Counted from the stretch's first letter, positions 28,249-38,400 are shown. The stretch: 64,000 bases of DNA from JAFEDN01 sp963712715 (GCA_963712715.1 CAVQJI010000040.1:62001-126000); one strand, 5' to 3'. Notes: a model not told the origin generated them from the sequence alone. Numbers and translations are program-made.

Positions 28249-29667
28249 CTAATTCATTGAAATTATAGGGCTTTTGATGAGGTCAAATCCCAGGCTTTTA
28301 GCGCGCTTTTTCAGGTTTTTTATTGACCGCTGGCGATATTGTTCTTCATAATAACTTTGACCCGTCTCAACATATTCAGTTTTTGTATTGAGCATATTAT
28401 AAATAATCATTGACAGCTTATGCGCCGCCGCCGTGGTTGCCTTCGGCGCACCTAAACGGGATTTTAATCGACGAAAGAAAGCACCTAAGGCGCTTTTACT
28501 TTGATGAAGTGTGCTGGCGGCCAGGCGTAGAATAGAAGCCGCATAGTTGGAGGTCCGCTTACTTTTTCCACCGAGTCGTTTCCCTCCCGATACTTTATTC
28601 CCCGGACATAATCCGAGCCAGGAGGCAAAATGCTTGCCACTTTTCCAACGACTCATGTTCAACCCAATTTCAGCTATGATTCTCAATGCACTCGATGCCT
28701 CTATGCCCGGAATAGCCGTTAAATCAACTCCCGTTATTCGTAATAAATGTGACCCCAGATCAAACGACGGCGCATTTTTACAATGGGATTTTTTCTTTTG
28801 AGTGACCACTGCCCGTCGTTGGTCGGGCTCCTTTTTGGGCGAAGCGTTCTCAATCTTTATTAACTGTTTCCTGATCTCATGATCACAAGCCGCTATTTTT
28901 TCTTTGTAAGTATCGTAGAGCTCTAACGCCTGTTTCAGTGAAAAAATATGCTCTTCCCGATAATTCCCTGTTAAAGCTTTTTCGATGATTTCTCTCGGTT
29001 GTTTGCAGTTCCTGTCTCTGTACGCGGACAGTTTCTGAGGATCATTTTCCCCATTGACTATCGCACGAATCATGAGTAATCCGCTTACCCCCATAATATC
29101 ACTTAAGACATGCTGTAATTTAATATTCATCTGGGTCAACGCTTTTTGCATCCGCTGAACATGACCTGACGCCTGTTCTATCAGCATACTTCTCTGCCGC
29201 GAATATATCCTGAGTTTATTGATCTCTTCAGCGGGACGAAAAGCGGCATTCAGTAAACCATAAGTATGTAATTGCTGAATCCATTGGCAATCCAACACAT
29301 CTGTTTTACGCCCGCTGACATTCCGGACATGCCGGGCATCGACCAGATTCACTGCAAAGCCTCTCGACTCCAGTAGCTCATATAACGGAATCCAGTAAAC
29401 CCCTGTCGATTCCATGGCCACTGTTTCTATTCCACACTGCTCTAACCATTGGGCTAATTCTTCAAGATCCGGTGTAAAAGCGCCAAATTCACGGACACTT
29501 TGTTGATTACATCCCTCAGGAACCGCTACAAAATGGGATTCCGATCCAATATCTATCCCCGCTGCCATTTGATGGATGTGTTCTAAATGTTTGGGCAGTT
29601 TTATTGAAGGCAGCCTGTTTCTTTTCTTTGACTTGAAGGGCTGTTTTTTAGTACTCTGTTCAGGCAT
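28249..29667 (-). CDS. IS110 family transposase
   Basis: 472 residues. N-terminal RuvC-like DEDD domain: AAGIDIGSESHFVAVPEG (first Asp), VAMESTGVYWIPLYELLES (Glu), VNLVDARHVRNVSGRKTDVL (Asp residues). A coiled-coil middle region, then the C-terminal transposase_20 domain with ITGVDLTAIPGIEASSALRI and WLGLCPGNKVSGGKRLGG, the likely site of the catalytic Ser. Appears full length and uninterrupted, so the element may be active. Longer than many IS110 proteins because of the insert near 270-300 (Lys-rich). Confidence 0.93.
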   Translation of the reverse strand: MPEQSTKKQPFKSKKRNRLPSIKLPKHLEHIHQMAAGIDIGSESHFVAVPEGCNQQSVREFGAFTPDLEELAQWLEQCGIETVAMESTGVYWIPLYELLESRGFAVNLVDARHVRNVSGRKTDVLDCQWIQQLHTYGLLNAAFRPAEEINKLRIYSRQRSMLIEQASGHVQRMQKALTQMNIKLQHVLSDIMGVSGLLMIRAIVNGENDPQKLSAYRDRNCKQPREIIEKALTGNYREEHIFSLKQALELYDTYKEKIAACDHEIRKQLIKIENASPKKEPDQRRAVVTQKKKSHCKNAPSFDLGSHLLRITGVDLTAIPGIEASSALRIIAEIGLNMSRWKSGKHFASWLGLCPGNKVSGGKRLGGKSKRTSNYAASILRLAASTLHQSKSALGAFFRRLKSRLGAPKATTAAAHKLSMIIYNMLNTKTEYVETGQSYYEEQYRQRSIKNLKKRAKSLGFDLIKSPIISMN

Positions 29668-29935
29668 ATCGTGATCCTCTTAAAGTATTTGAAGGGTTAA
29701 AAACGATATGTTTGTGGAGCAGGGGTTTGAAATAAGGCACTATCTTCCAAACGGGATAATGTATCAACATTTCACCAATGATATTGTCGCTAAACCCCTG
29801 GAACCATACTCGCAAACAGGCACCAGGCACTAATGCTACACCGGCTTTGACAACACAAACATACCACCGGTTTAGATTTTAACTCTGTTCAGGCGTCTTT
29901 TCTCATATTTCCCATATTTTCCTTTGGGTGGGATA
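29668..29935 (-). ncRNA. Candidate bridge RNA region of the IS110 element
   Basis: 268 non-coding bases upstream of the transposase. IS110-group elements encode a structured bridge RNA here that pairs with target and donor. Internally, ATACTCGCAA at 29806-29815 repeats exactly the ten bases that span the element/target junction at 29933-29942, as a guide loop might. ACTCTGTTCAGGC occurs at 29881 and again at the transposase start (about 29653). The RNA itself is inferred; folding was not computed. Confidence 0.4.
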
Positions 29936-30115
29936 CTCGCAATGACGGCTAAACTTCCTTAAACTGACGCCTATGGGCGCTGCGCGCGCAAAATCAACTT
30001 CACCCTGCCACCCGTCGGTCTCGTTAGCCCTTGGCGAATCTTTAAAATTTTGACTCCGCAAATGATCCAAATTCAGAAAAGACAAAAACTCAGGCGCCAC
30101 GACTATAGCCGGCGT
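29936..30115. repeat. R3 remainder and right arm of the composite palindrome
   Basis: 29936-29947 (CTCGCAATGACG) completes the R3 copy. 29947-30075 is the inverted counterpart of 28025-28157 (TTCCTTAAACTGACGCC ... CCTTGGCGAATC). The end, AAAACTCAGGCGCC and GACTATAG, is an R2-type terminus. Confidence 0.6.
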
Positions 30116-30381
30116 CATCGTGCAAACTTGCTTGCTTTTTGAGCGTTAAGACGAGAATCCTTAGGCGAGACTTTTCTTTTTCATATTGGCCTGGATCTTC
30201 GTGTTGATTTATGAAATACCCATTCTCACCATAAGCCAAAAATTAAAAGATTCGAGTCTGAGTAATTCAGGAATGGCTTTGGTGTATAGTTAGCACCTTG
30301 CATGTATCCCAATAAATAGGCACAAAAAAAGCTACTCAAGTAGCAAATATCGTTATCCGAAAACAACACATCATCGGGTTA
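30116..30381. other. Intergenic stretch
   Basis: No gene found. It contains only the terminator at 30324-30347; otherwise I see nothing recognisable. Confidence 0.4.
30324..30347 (-). terminator. Intrinsic terminator of the interrupted small gene
   Basis: On the minus strand GCTACT, a two-base loop and AGTAGC are followed by seven T residues. Located about 35 bases after the stop of the split gene at 30382, supporting that this was a real gene. Confidence 0.6.
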
Positions 30382-30632
30382 TTACATAACACAACTCTCT
30401 CTTGGGTCGGTTCCAGGGACTATTTGATTTACCGAAAATTCAATATAAGAGCGATAATGATAAATATGATAAACGTATTTGCTGGAAATGTGATTTTTTT
30501 GAATTTCTAATTCAAACATAAAACTATATGATCCCTTATAATGATCATAACAAGAATCACCTTCACCAGTAACAAAGGTTAATGCGGCATATAATTTGGG
30601 CAATAGCATGTGGAATAATCCTTCGTTATCTC

Positions 30633-32573
30633 CAGGGCTATCGGATTAAAAGTTAGCCAATCATGTAGTCTAGCTAGTTGACTATAATCCACTTCCGCGG
30701 TATTCCCGGCATCCGCCCATTTAACTCGCAAGCCCTCACTGGCGGGTCCTGCCAGAGGCGGGCTTGGCCACCGTGCTCACTCGCGTGTGTCAGTAAAAGT
30801 GTTTCTTGGAAATCACTCATGTCTGATATTTTCCCGCTTTGATCGGATACTGCCCGCTCGCTGCGCGCGCTGTCCAAGCCCGCCTCTGTCACCCGCCTTC
30901 GTAGCGCATGGGCGGATGGCCGGGAATACCGCTAACTGCCACGACTTCTTCAATGGCAGAAATAAAATCGAGTAGTGAGATCATTGAATCGCCAACACGC
31001 CCCCAATCGTAGGAAAAAAAAGCGGTGTCATTTAAGATAGACTCCTATTTTAAGAAAAAGGATGTCACGGATGAACAAACCCATTATCAGTTTAGTGGAT
31101 TATTTTGCAGACTTACCAGATCCCCGTTTCGACAGGAGAAAACGACATTGTTTAACAGACATTTTATGTATTACCATTTGTGCAGTCATCTGCGGCGCTC
31201 AACATTGGACTCAAGTGGAGCAATTTGGATCGGCGAAAGAAGCTTGGTTTAGAACGTTTTTAACACTTGAAAATGGCATTCCCTCCCATGACACTTTTGG
31301 AACTGTTTTTGCTGTATTAAATCCTGTTGAGTTCGAAAAGCGCTTTATTCTTTGGGTGGAAGCTTTAGCGCAACACAGTGTCGGCGATATTATTTCAGTC
31401 GATGGCAAAGCGTTGAGACACTCATTTGATAGAGCTTCATCCAAAGCAGCCATTCATATGGTCAGTGCTTTTTCTGATGCCAATGAAATGGTTTTAGGGC
31501 AGTTAAAGGTAGACGACAAATCTAATGAGATAACAGCCGTTCCAGAATTATTAAAGTTATTGGTATTAGAAGGAGCTATTGTGACGACTGATGCACTCAA
31601 TTGCCAAAAAAATATTGCTAAAACGATTATAGAGCGAGGAGCGGACTATGTGTTAGCGCTCAAAGAAAATCATCCTAATTTATATGCCGATGTGGAATTA
31701 TATTTTAAAACGCCAAAAGCGGAATGCCAATCTACTGATCTGGAAGTTGAAAAAGATCATGGGCGGTTAGAAACGCGACGGTATTGGATGAGTAATCAAA
31801 TTGAATGGTTAGAATCCAAATCAGAATGGGAAAACCTCCATGCGATTGGGATGGTTGAATCTACACGTGAATTGAATGGCGAAAAAAGCCTGGAAAGACG
31901 ATATTATCTAACATCGGTCACCCACATAAAAGATTTTGCACGGGCTGTGCGCCGCCATTGGTCGGTAGAAAATAAACTTCATTGGATATTGGATGTTGCG
32001 TTTAAAGAAGATTTATCACGGATTCGGGTGCACAATGCCGCTGAAAATTTTTCTATTCTCAGAAGAATCGCTTTAAATTTATTGAAGCAAGAAAAAACCC
32101 TTAAAATCGGCATTGAAAGCAAACGCCTGAGAGCGGGATGGGATCATGACTACTTACTTAAAATTCTAAAATTGTAGTCTCATTCAGGTCCTCCTTCGAG
32201 CAGTATGGGTTACGTGAATCAATAATCTCGCTATTCGATTGTATTCCTGCCATTGAGGAAGTCGTGGCAGTTAGCGGTATTCCCGGCCATCCGCCCATGC
32301 GCTACGAAGGCGGGTGACAGAGGCGGGCTTGGACAGCGCGCGCAGCGAGCGGGCAGTATCCGATCAAAGCGGGAAAATATCCTTCATGAATAATTTCCAA
32401 AAACAATTTTACTTCGCGCACGCGAGTGAGCACGGTGGCCAAGCCCGCCTCTGGCAGGACCCGCCAGTGAGGGCTTGCGAGTTAAATGGGCGGATGCCGG
32501 GAATACCGCGGAAGTGGATTATAGTCAACTAGCTAGACTACATGATTGGCTAACTTTTAATCCGATAGCCCTG
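30633..32573 (+). mobile_element. ISAs1-family element with very long inverted repeats
   Basis: Starts CAGGGCTATCGG and ends CCGATAGCCCTG, flanked by the perfect 8-bp duplication GTTATCTC (30625-30632 and 32574-32581), as expected for ISAs1. Length 1941 bases. The terminal inverted repeats extend far beyond the usual ~20 bases: 30633-30998 mirrors 32214-32573 with few differences. The arms contain further GC-rich palindromes and mirrored spurious ORFs (DSARSERAVSDQSGKI in each). Confidence 0.85.
31071..32177 (+). CDS. ISAs1 family transposase
   Basis: 368 residues from the ATG with AAGGA eight bases upstream (an ATG three codons earlier is less well placed). N-terminal DUF4338-like part YFADLPDPRFDRRKRHCLTD, then the DDE domain with IISVDGKALRHSF (first Asp), AIVTTDALNCQKNIA (second Asp) and the C-terminal RRHWSVENKLHWILDVAFKE with the Glu. 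Intact, so the element may be mobile. Confidence 0.93.
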   Translation: MNKPIISLVDYFADLPDPRFDRRKRHCLTDILCITICAVICGAQHWTQVEQFGSAKEAWFRTFLTLENGIPSHDTFGTVFAVLNPVEFEKRFILWVEALAQHSVGDIISVDGKALRHSFDRASSKAAIHMVSAFSDANEMVLGQLKVDDKSNEITAVPELLKLLVLEGAIVTTDALNCQKNIAKTIIERGADYVLALKENHPNLYADVELYFKTPKAECQSTDLEVEKDHGRLETRRYWMSNQIEWLESKSEWENLHAIGMVESTRELNGEKSLERRYYLTSVTHIKDFARAVRRHWSVENKLHWILDVAFKEDLSRIRVHNAAENFSILRRIALNLLKQEKTLKIGIESKRLRAGWDHDYLLKILKL

Positions 32574-32817
32574 GTTATCTCGCATCCGCATTGCTATTTG
32601 AAAATAAGCCGAATTGATTATGGGTATCAATTTATATTCCTCATAAGTATTCTCCTTTATAAGGATTCGCCTTATGCTCGCAACCAAATCTGTCTTGAGG
32701 TTAAAAGTTTCCTGGAAATTACTTTCATTCATCTTCAATCTCCTAATTCTATAAATATTCCTTTTTTATAAAATAAATGCATACTATATATTTGTTATTA
32801 AGATCTGTCAATTTAAA

Positions 32818-32952
32818 ATGGGTCGTAAATCTCTTAAAGATTTAAGGGGGATAGTTACTAAGGTACATGGCGATATAAATGAACCAATTTTACCTGGATT
32901 TGACGAAGTTATTTCGGGCTCTCTAAGGCGAAAGGATAGAATATCTGAATAG
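32818..32952 (+). CDS. Doubtful 44-residue ORF
   Basis: MGRKSLKDLRGIVTKVHGDI ... RRKDRISE, no Shine-Dalgarno, overlapping the 3' end of the DUF488 gene on the other strand. It could be a fragment of a DNA-associated protein. Listed only because nothing else occupies the 170 bases after the split gene. Confidence 0.15.
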   Translation: MGRKSLKDLRGIVTKVHGDINEPILPGFDEVISGSLRRKDRISE

Positions 32953-33457
32953 GTCTTTTGTTTCGATTGACCACTGCAAATGGCGTTAATGTATGTTCCC
33001 GAAGAGAGTGGGTGCTCATAATGTCAAATACCTTTATTCCGCGAACGATTTCCGCATCGGCTATTAGCTGGCGATGACAGCGCCAGGGCACGGCTTCGGC
33101 GCACATGATGGCGACATTTTTGCTGAGTTTGATTATTTGATTTAATTTACGCAGAGCTAAAAAAAATTCGGGGGTCTGCATATAATCGGCGTAACCACGA
33201 AAAGCGCTATGGCGCCAGCCCTGGTTAATAGAATCGCGTAGAGATTTTCGCCGTCCTCCCAGCTCCGGCAAATGCGTATACTTAATTTTTGCTTTCTTCA
33301 ACGCCCCCTGTAATCTCAGTTTATTAAACCAGGGGACGTATCGTGATTTAGGAAAACTCCGGACATCAACCAGATGGCTGATTTTATGCGCCTGTAACAT
33401 AGCCAAAAATTCTTCAAGAGAATGCGTTGAATGGCCTATGCTGAAGAGCTTGGGCAT
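32909..33457 (-). CDS. DUF488 family protein
   Basis: 182 residues. The N terminus KLFSIGHSTHSLEEFLAML, followed by LVDVRSFPKSRYVPWFN, and the C-terminal IMCAEAVPWRCHRQLIADA (C-x-E-x2-x2-C-H-R) are typical of DUF488, a rhodanese-like fold family of unknown function. Its ATG overlaps the stop of the DUF4142 gene (TAATG on the minus strand), so the two are co-translated. Confidence 0.9.
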   Translation of the reverse strand: MPKLFSIGHSTHSLEEFLAMLQAHKISHLVDVRSFPKSRYVPWFNKLRLQGALKKAKIKYTHLPELGGRRKSLRDSINQGWRHSAFRGYADYMQTPEFFLALRKLNQIIKLSKNVAIMCAEAVPWRCHRQLIADAEIVRGIKVFDIMSTHSLREHTLTPFAVVNRNKRPIQIFYPFALESPK

Positions 33458-34029
33458 TATTTCGCAGAGAGCGTGCTTTGGGTTTCCTTCGCCATTTTAA
33501 GATGATGGATAACCGCAATACGGGTAGCCTTTAAATGCTCCTTCAGTGCAGTGTTCGACGCCTCTGGCTGTAGTTTGGTTTCAATCGCACGCAATGCTTC
33601 TTCGTGACCCTGCACCATCGCCTGCATATAAGTATTATTAAATTCATTCTGAGGAACGGAGGCTAATTTTTTCAGCAGTGCTTCATTCTGTTTTTGGATC
33701 ATATCGGATTTTTCTGAAGCCATTGGAATAATATTATATTTTTGAGCCAATGCTTTGGTTTCTGCGAGATTTTTGCCATGATCGGTTATCATTCGTTGTG
33801 CAAAATTCTTAACTTCAGGATTAGTGCTCCGCTTTAACGCTTCTTGACCTGCGGCAATTTCGCCTTTATTGATTTTGATCAGGATTTTAATAATTTTCCC
33901 GTCATTTTTTTGAGCCTCTGTTTGACTGACTGCCGCCGTCGAGGTATTTTTATGCTCCATGGGAGCCGCGGAGGCGCATAATGACAGAAATGAAAAAGAC
34001 AAAAACACAAATAGCTTTTTAGTTTGCAT
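33457..34029 (-). CDS. DUF4142 exported protein
   Basis: 190 residues from MQTKKLFVFLSFSFLSLCAS, a clear Sec signal peptide cleaved near ASAAP. The mature part is a ferritin-like four-helix DUF4142 domain: EIAAGQEALKRSTNPEVKNF, RMITDHGKNL, YMQAMVQGHEEAL, KEHLKATRIAVIHHL. Family members are periplasmic; their role is unclear. The chosen start has AAGGAG seven bases upstream; the open frame extends 38 codons further without a site. Divergent from phhA by 94 bases. Confidence 0.88.
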   Translation of the reverse strand: MQTKKLFVFLSFSFLSLCASAAPMEHKNTSTAAVSQTEAQKNDGKIIKILIKINKGEIAAGQEALKRSTNPEVKNFAQRMITDHGKNLAETKALAQKYNIIPMASEKSDMIQKQNEALLKKLASVPQNEFNNTYMQAMVQGHEEALRAIETKLQPEASNTALKEHLKATRIAVIHHLKMAKETQSTLSAK

Positions 34030-34123
34030 GGGGTTTCTCCTTGAAATAAATAAAATAAATCCTAATATTCTATTATAATATAAATTCAGGATTTTGACGA
34101 TTTGAATAAAAGAGGTATTTTTC

Positions 34124-34900
34124 ATGTTTAAATACGTAGCCAAAAAACCCGACGAAAAAGGGTATATTCATTTTACGGATGAAGAAAACGCTATCTGGGA
34201 ATTATTGCTGGCAAGGCAATTAGAAGTGGTGCAGGGACGTGCCTGCGATGAATTTCTTCAGGGCTTAAAAAAGCTGAATTTCTCTAAAACCCATATTCCG
34301 CAGTGTCCTGAGGTATCTGAAGTTTTACAGGCGGCGACGGGCTGGTCGGTAGTGCCGGTGGCGGCCATTATTCCATTGTCCGAGTTTTTCCGGTTATTGG
34401 CCAATCGCCAATTTCCCGCGGCCAGTTTTATTCGCCGCCGGGAAGATCTGGATTATCTGCAGGAACCGGATATATTTCATGAATACTTTGGACATTGTCC
34501 CATGTTAACGCATCCCGCTTACGCTGATTTTGTGCACTGGTATGGGGAGACGGCGTTACGCGTCCCGGCTTCTCTGCAATCATTATTAGGGCGTTTGTTC
34601 TGGTTTACCATTGAATTTGGTCTGGCCCACACTTCGCATGGCTTGCGCATTTATGGCGGTGGCATTCTCTCTTCGATGACCGAAAGCGTCTACGCCCTGG
34701 AAAATAACGACGTGCAGCGGCTGAATTTCGATATCGTCAAAATTCTCAATTCCTCTTATCGTTACGACGAAATTCAAAAACGCTACTTTGTGCTCAATGA
34801 TTTAAATCAGCTCTATAAAATCAAAGACGAGCGAATTGTCCACATGGTCAAAGCCATCGCCTCCGGCGCGGACCCTGGCGAAGATTTCGTGATCTGTTAA
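34124..34900 (+). CDS. phhA: Phenylalanine-4-hydroxylase
   Basis: 258 residues, the compact bacterial form. A pterin- and Fe(II)-dependent enzyme converting phenylalanine to tyrosine. PDIFHEYFGHCPMLTHP supplies the two iron His ligands (HEYFGH) and FWFTIEFGLAHTSHGLRIY the Glu ligand. GAGG upstream of the ATG. In Legionella the enzyme also feeds pyomelanin synthesis. The last 513 bases are duplicated at 39238-39750, where the 5' half is missing. Confidence 0.93.
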   Translation: MFKYVAKKPDEKGYIHFTDEENAIWELLLARQLEVVQGRACDEFLQGLKKLNFSKTHIPQCPEVSEVLQAATGWSVVPVAAIIPLSEFFRLLANRQFPAASFIRRREDLDYLQEPDIFHEYFGHCPMLTHPAYADFVHWYGETALRVPASLQSLLGRLFWFTIEFGLAHTSHGLRIYGGGILSSMTESVYALENNDVQRLNFDIVKILNSSYRYDEIQKRYFVLNDLNQLYKIKDERIVHMVKAIASGADPGEDFVIC

Positions 34901-34904
34901 CAAT

Positions 34905-35262
34905 ATGGATCAAGTCGCGGGACGACGGTGCTGAACCGCAGTTTTAATTGCATCCGATACATTTTATTTTGTACTCCTGCTTGTTGTGCTACGCCAGAGA
35001 GTGCCTTGAATTCAACTGCTGCTTGCTTACGCAATTCCAATCGCTCTAAGTCAGCAGCTAATTGATCGGATAGTTCCTGTCTTTTTGTGCTTGTGCGATT
35101 TCAGGTTTGCGTAGATCGCCATTCTGAGCAATAAGATAGCAGGCAAAACGAGAGAGATGGTAGTCCTCAATTTTACGCTGTCCTCCTTTACCTACCTCGA
35201 TCATTTTGCCGGCGTTGGCAAAATGATGGTCTGGTTCATTTCCTGATTCACGCCATTCTCAA
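34905..35262 (-). pseudogene. dinD: dinD remnant
   Basis: On the minus strand the sequence reads GKGGQRKIEDYHLSRFACYL and IAQNGDLRKPEIAQAQK, then in another frame ELSDQLAADLERLELRKQAA and FKALSGVAQQAGVQNKMYRM. This is the N-terminal half of DinD-type DNA-damage-inducible proteins with a frameshift/deletion and no C terminus. It fills most of the gap after phhA. 35263-35401 shows nothing recognisable. Confidence 0.65.
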
Positions 35263-35401
35263 CTTTTCGCTCCTGCTAATAACAATTCAAACTGCAAGGG
35301 TGGGATCTCTAATCTATTTATTAATAAAAATGGTGATAGTATGCGCCAATACTTTACGAGCAATGCGATATGACAAGGTGTCAGTGCTCGTTCCCCACCC
35401 C

Positions 35402-38400
35402 TTAGCTCAACACCTGGAAACTCGACGGGTGCGAATCCGTCTGTAGTGCTGTTCTTGTTGCTGTTTTCAGGGGTAAGAACGAATAAAAATTGCTAGCGGT
35501 TTTTAGGCAATCATAAGTTCTGTCAAAACAATTTTGTAATAATCGGCAACTGGTGTTGACGGCAGATCGTACAAAAGTGACATTTTTATAGAGTAGAAGA
35601 CTCATTCCCACCATACCCACAATCATAGCTCCATCAGCAGCGGGAGTGAGTAACGATTCTGCGGATTCACTTGAGCTGGAACTGGAACTGGGTAATTCGG
35701 GAAGAGCCAAGTTAGAAAAGGAACCCATGTCATGGAAGCCAGAGGAATGAGTTAAAGGGATATCGGTAGGGGTGACCTGATGAATATCCTCACCAATGAT
35801 TTCGATGGAACTCCCAGCACCCCAGGACATTTTTTTAGAAGTCTCTCTTTGAATATCACTATCGAAAACGTCATATCGGCGACTGGGTTTCAAGTTATGT
35901 CGTCCATGACGAACTGGACGACCGTGCGTTGACGATGAATCGCTTGATTTTAATGTAGCAGTGTAACCATTATATTGCGCATTGGCATGACAAAGTTGAT
36001 CTTGGCAATACCGTTGCCATTGAAAACTTTCAATTTCCGCTAACAAACTGGAGGAGACATTGTTGCCATACAACCATAGCAAATTTAAACGTGTGGAAGA
36101 ATAAACATCAGCCAGTGCCTGAGCGCCGATATCAGTAATATTGTTATATACCAAGGTTAAGGCAGTGATATTAGTAAAAGGTAGTACTTGGGCCAAAGCC
36201 AATATTCCTTTATCACCAATATTATTATAAGGTAAATAAAACTCTTGAATGGCTGATCCCGGTATATATTGGGATAAAGCGATCATGTCGTCATCAGTTA
36301 GATTACAAGAACTCAATTGAAGCACTTGTAATTTTCTGATACCAGGACCTAACGGCAATATCGAATCTATCAATGTAATGTGATCAAACATTAGCGTTGT
36401 AATTAATGAAAATTTTATTCCGTCAGCGAATAGAGTCAGTGTTTCGTTATTCAATTGATAACCTTCTAACCGAAACTCAGTAATTTGTGTTAATGGGAAT
36501 GCGCGAGATAACGCCCTCATACTGTTGACAGTTAATAAGTCCCCATATCCTATTAACTCAAAAGCCCAAAAATTAGTTTGATTTAATTGCTCAGCTAAGG
36601 TGACGATGCCTTGTTCGCCAGATTGACTCCCAATGACAAAAGCATGAGTTAGAGAAGGGAGTTTCTTCAAACTATCCGTTAATGAGATCATTCCACTATC
36701 AGTGATCTGACTACTTCGAAGTCCTACAGTGTCTAAACTGGTATGTTGAATCATTTGGGCAAAATAAGCAGCTCCTTGATCGGTAATTAGATCGCCCTTT
36801 ACCCATAATTCTGTTAATGCTAAATTGTTTTTAACCAGCGCAGTCAAAGCTCGCACCGTTTCGTCGCCAAGGCGAGAACCATCCAAAATGGTTCTCTGTA
36901 TCGGCATCTCCGCCAGTGTTTGTGCTAAAATTTGACCTGCTGTATCATCAATATTCACACCTTCCATATAAAATCGATTGATTTTCGTTTTATTTAATTG
37001 CTCGGCTAGGGCAATGATTCCGCTATTATCTACATTAGGAAAGCAGATATCAAAATATGTTAACTGCATATTGGGTAGCACATCAGTCAAATATTGTAGT
37101 CCTTGACTGGTTAAACCTTCTCCCCCAGGATACATGGTATCATAACAACCTAACTCTATGGTATTGATCTGGGAAGTTTTTAAATAGTTCTGAGTGAAAG
37201 CTTCCATATCGGCATCGGCAAAGTAATCATAAATGTACAAGGTAGTTAATGGTGCCCCTCTTGCTGTTACTGCGGTTAGAATTTTAACCATTTCAATTCC
37301 AGTTAAATTCTTATAGGAAAGTTGTAAAAAGTCTAAATTTGCTAAGTTAAATAACGGAATTTGTGCAACCAGATCATCGACTGAATCGCTTAAATTAACG
37401 GTACGAAATTGACTTTGAATCAGTTCAAGAAAGCAATCCGTGGTTAATTCAGTCGCCCACTCCGGATAACCGAAGCCTAATTCAAATCCAGGCTTATCTG
37501 GACAACGAATCGCTTCTAAAATGCTCAGGATAATTATTTGGAAAAAATAAAATTCTATCGTTAACTTTATGCCTTTTAATAATACGGCGGGCAATTGTTG
37601 CTTCCAGACAGACGTCTTTAAACCTAATAACCACCACAATAAATATTGACGATAGAGGCGTTGGGGTAAAGAATACATTTTTTGGAATCGTGATCGCTGA
37701 CTGGCTTTAAATTCTGGTGATAATGTCGTCAGCACCTCCAATGCTTTGCCTTTGGTATATAAGACCGCAATTAATTCTTCTTTCGAATAACCGGCCTCTT
37801 TGAGGCGCAGTAAATCTTTAAATCCCACACCGTGTGCAATCTTGGCTAGATATTGCAGCGCATTAAGTTGCGTGTTCTTTTTTCCTTTTAATGCTACCTT
37901 ACACAAAGCATCAAAAATTTGTCGCCGCTCTTCACTCGATATACGCCCATCCCAACGCACTAGACTTTCTAGTTTTTGTAGTTTCCCGCTTAATGACATA
38001 AAAGCCATGCTGGAAATGCCGGGCAGATATTCATACACCCCATCCCGCAACCAACCGCCGTTTTTTTGGAGGTGAGTATCAATGGTTTGCAGGTAATTGT
38101 TTAGCATATCCGGTGAGGTGCGCCGTGCTCCCCAGAGACTAGAAATACTTTGTAACCCGCCAATGACGAGGGGACTGGCTAAAATCAACCTTAGCCACCG
38201 GGCTTCTAAACCTGCTAATAAACGCACTAAACTATCAATACCTTTTTGATCCGAGCCGATAAATGAGGACTGGAACTCTTGAAGATCGGCAGAGCCGGTT
38301 TGGATCAGCTTAACCAAGCGATAAATCAGCATGGAATAAATAAAAATGTGAACGGACGTAAATAATCCTAATTCCAGACCCCGCGCAAATCCCTGCACCG

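Larger units (their letters stand above)
28231..29935 (-). mobile_element. IS110-family insertion sequence
   Basis: Boundaries follow from the split R3 repeat: R3 is complete if 28231-29935 is removed, leaving one CT dinucleotide where CT is now seen at both ends (28231-28232, 29936-29937). No inverted terminal repeats or longer target duplication, as usual for IS110. The transposase is on the minus strand. The long non-coding end (29668-29935) lies upstream of the transposase and only about 17 bases lie downstream: the layout of IS110-group elements whose upstream end encodes the bridge RNA. Confidence 0.85.
30382..32732 (-). pseudogene. Small unknown gene split by an ISAs1-family element
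   Basis: The 5' part (from the ATG at 32730-32732, AGGAG seven bases upstream) encodes MNESNFQETFNLKTDLVASI ... AMRMRDN. The 3' part (30624 to 30382) resumes in frame as EGLFHMLLPKLYAALTFVTG ... DPRESCVM. Removing the IS and one copy of the 8-bp duplication GTTATCTC restores an uninterrupted gene of about 133 codons, followed by an intrinsic terminator. No family is recognised; no signal peptide or membrane helix is evident. The insertion has certainly destroyed it. Confidence 0.75.

Noticed and set aside
30674..30892. ORF with DSARSERAVSDQSGKI, also mirrored at 32314-32532
   Set aside because: It lies entirely in the long inverted repeats of the ISAs1 element and exists in both arms; a by-product of repeat sequence.
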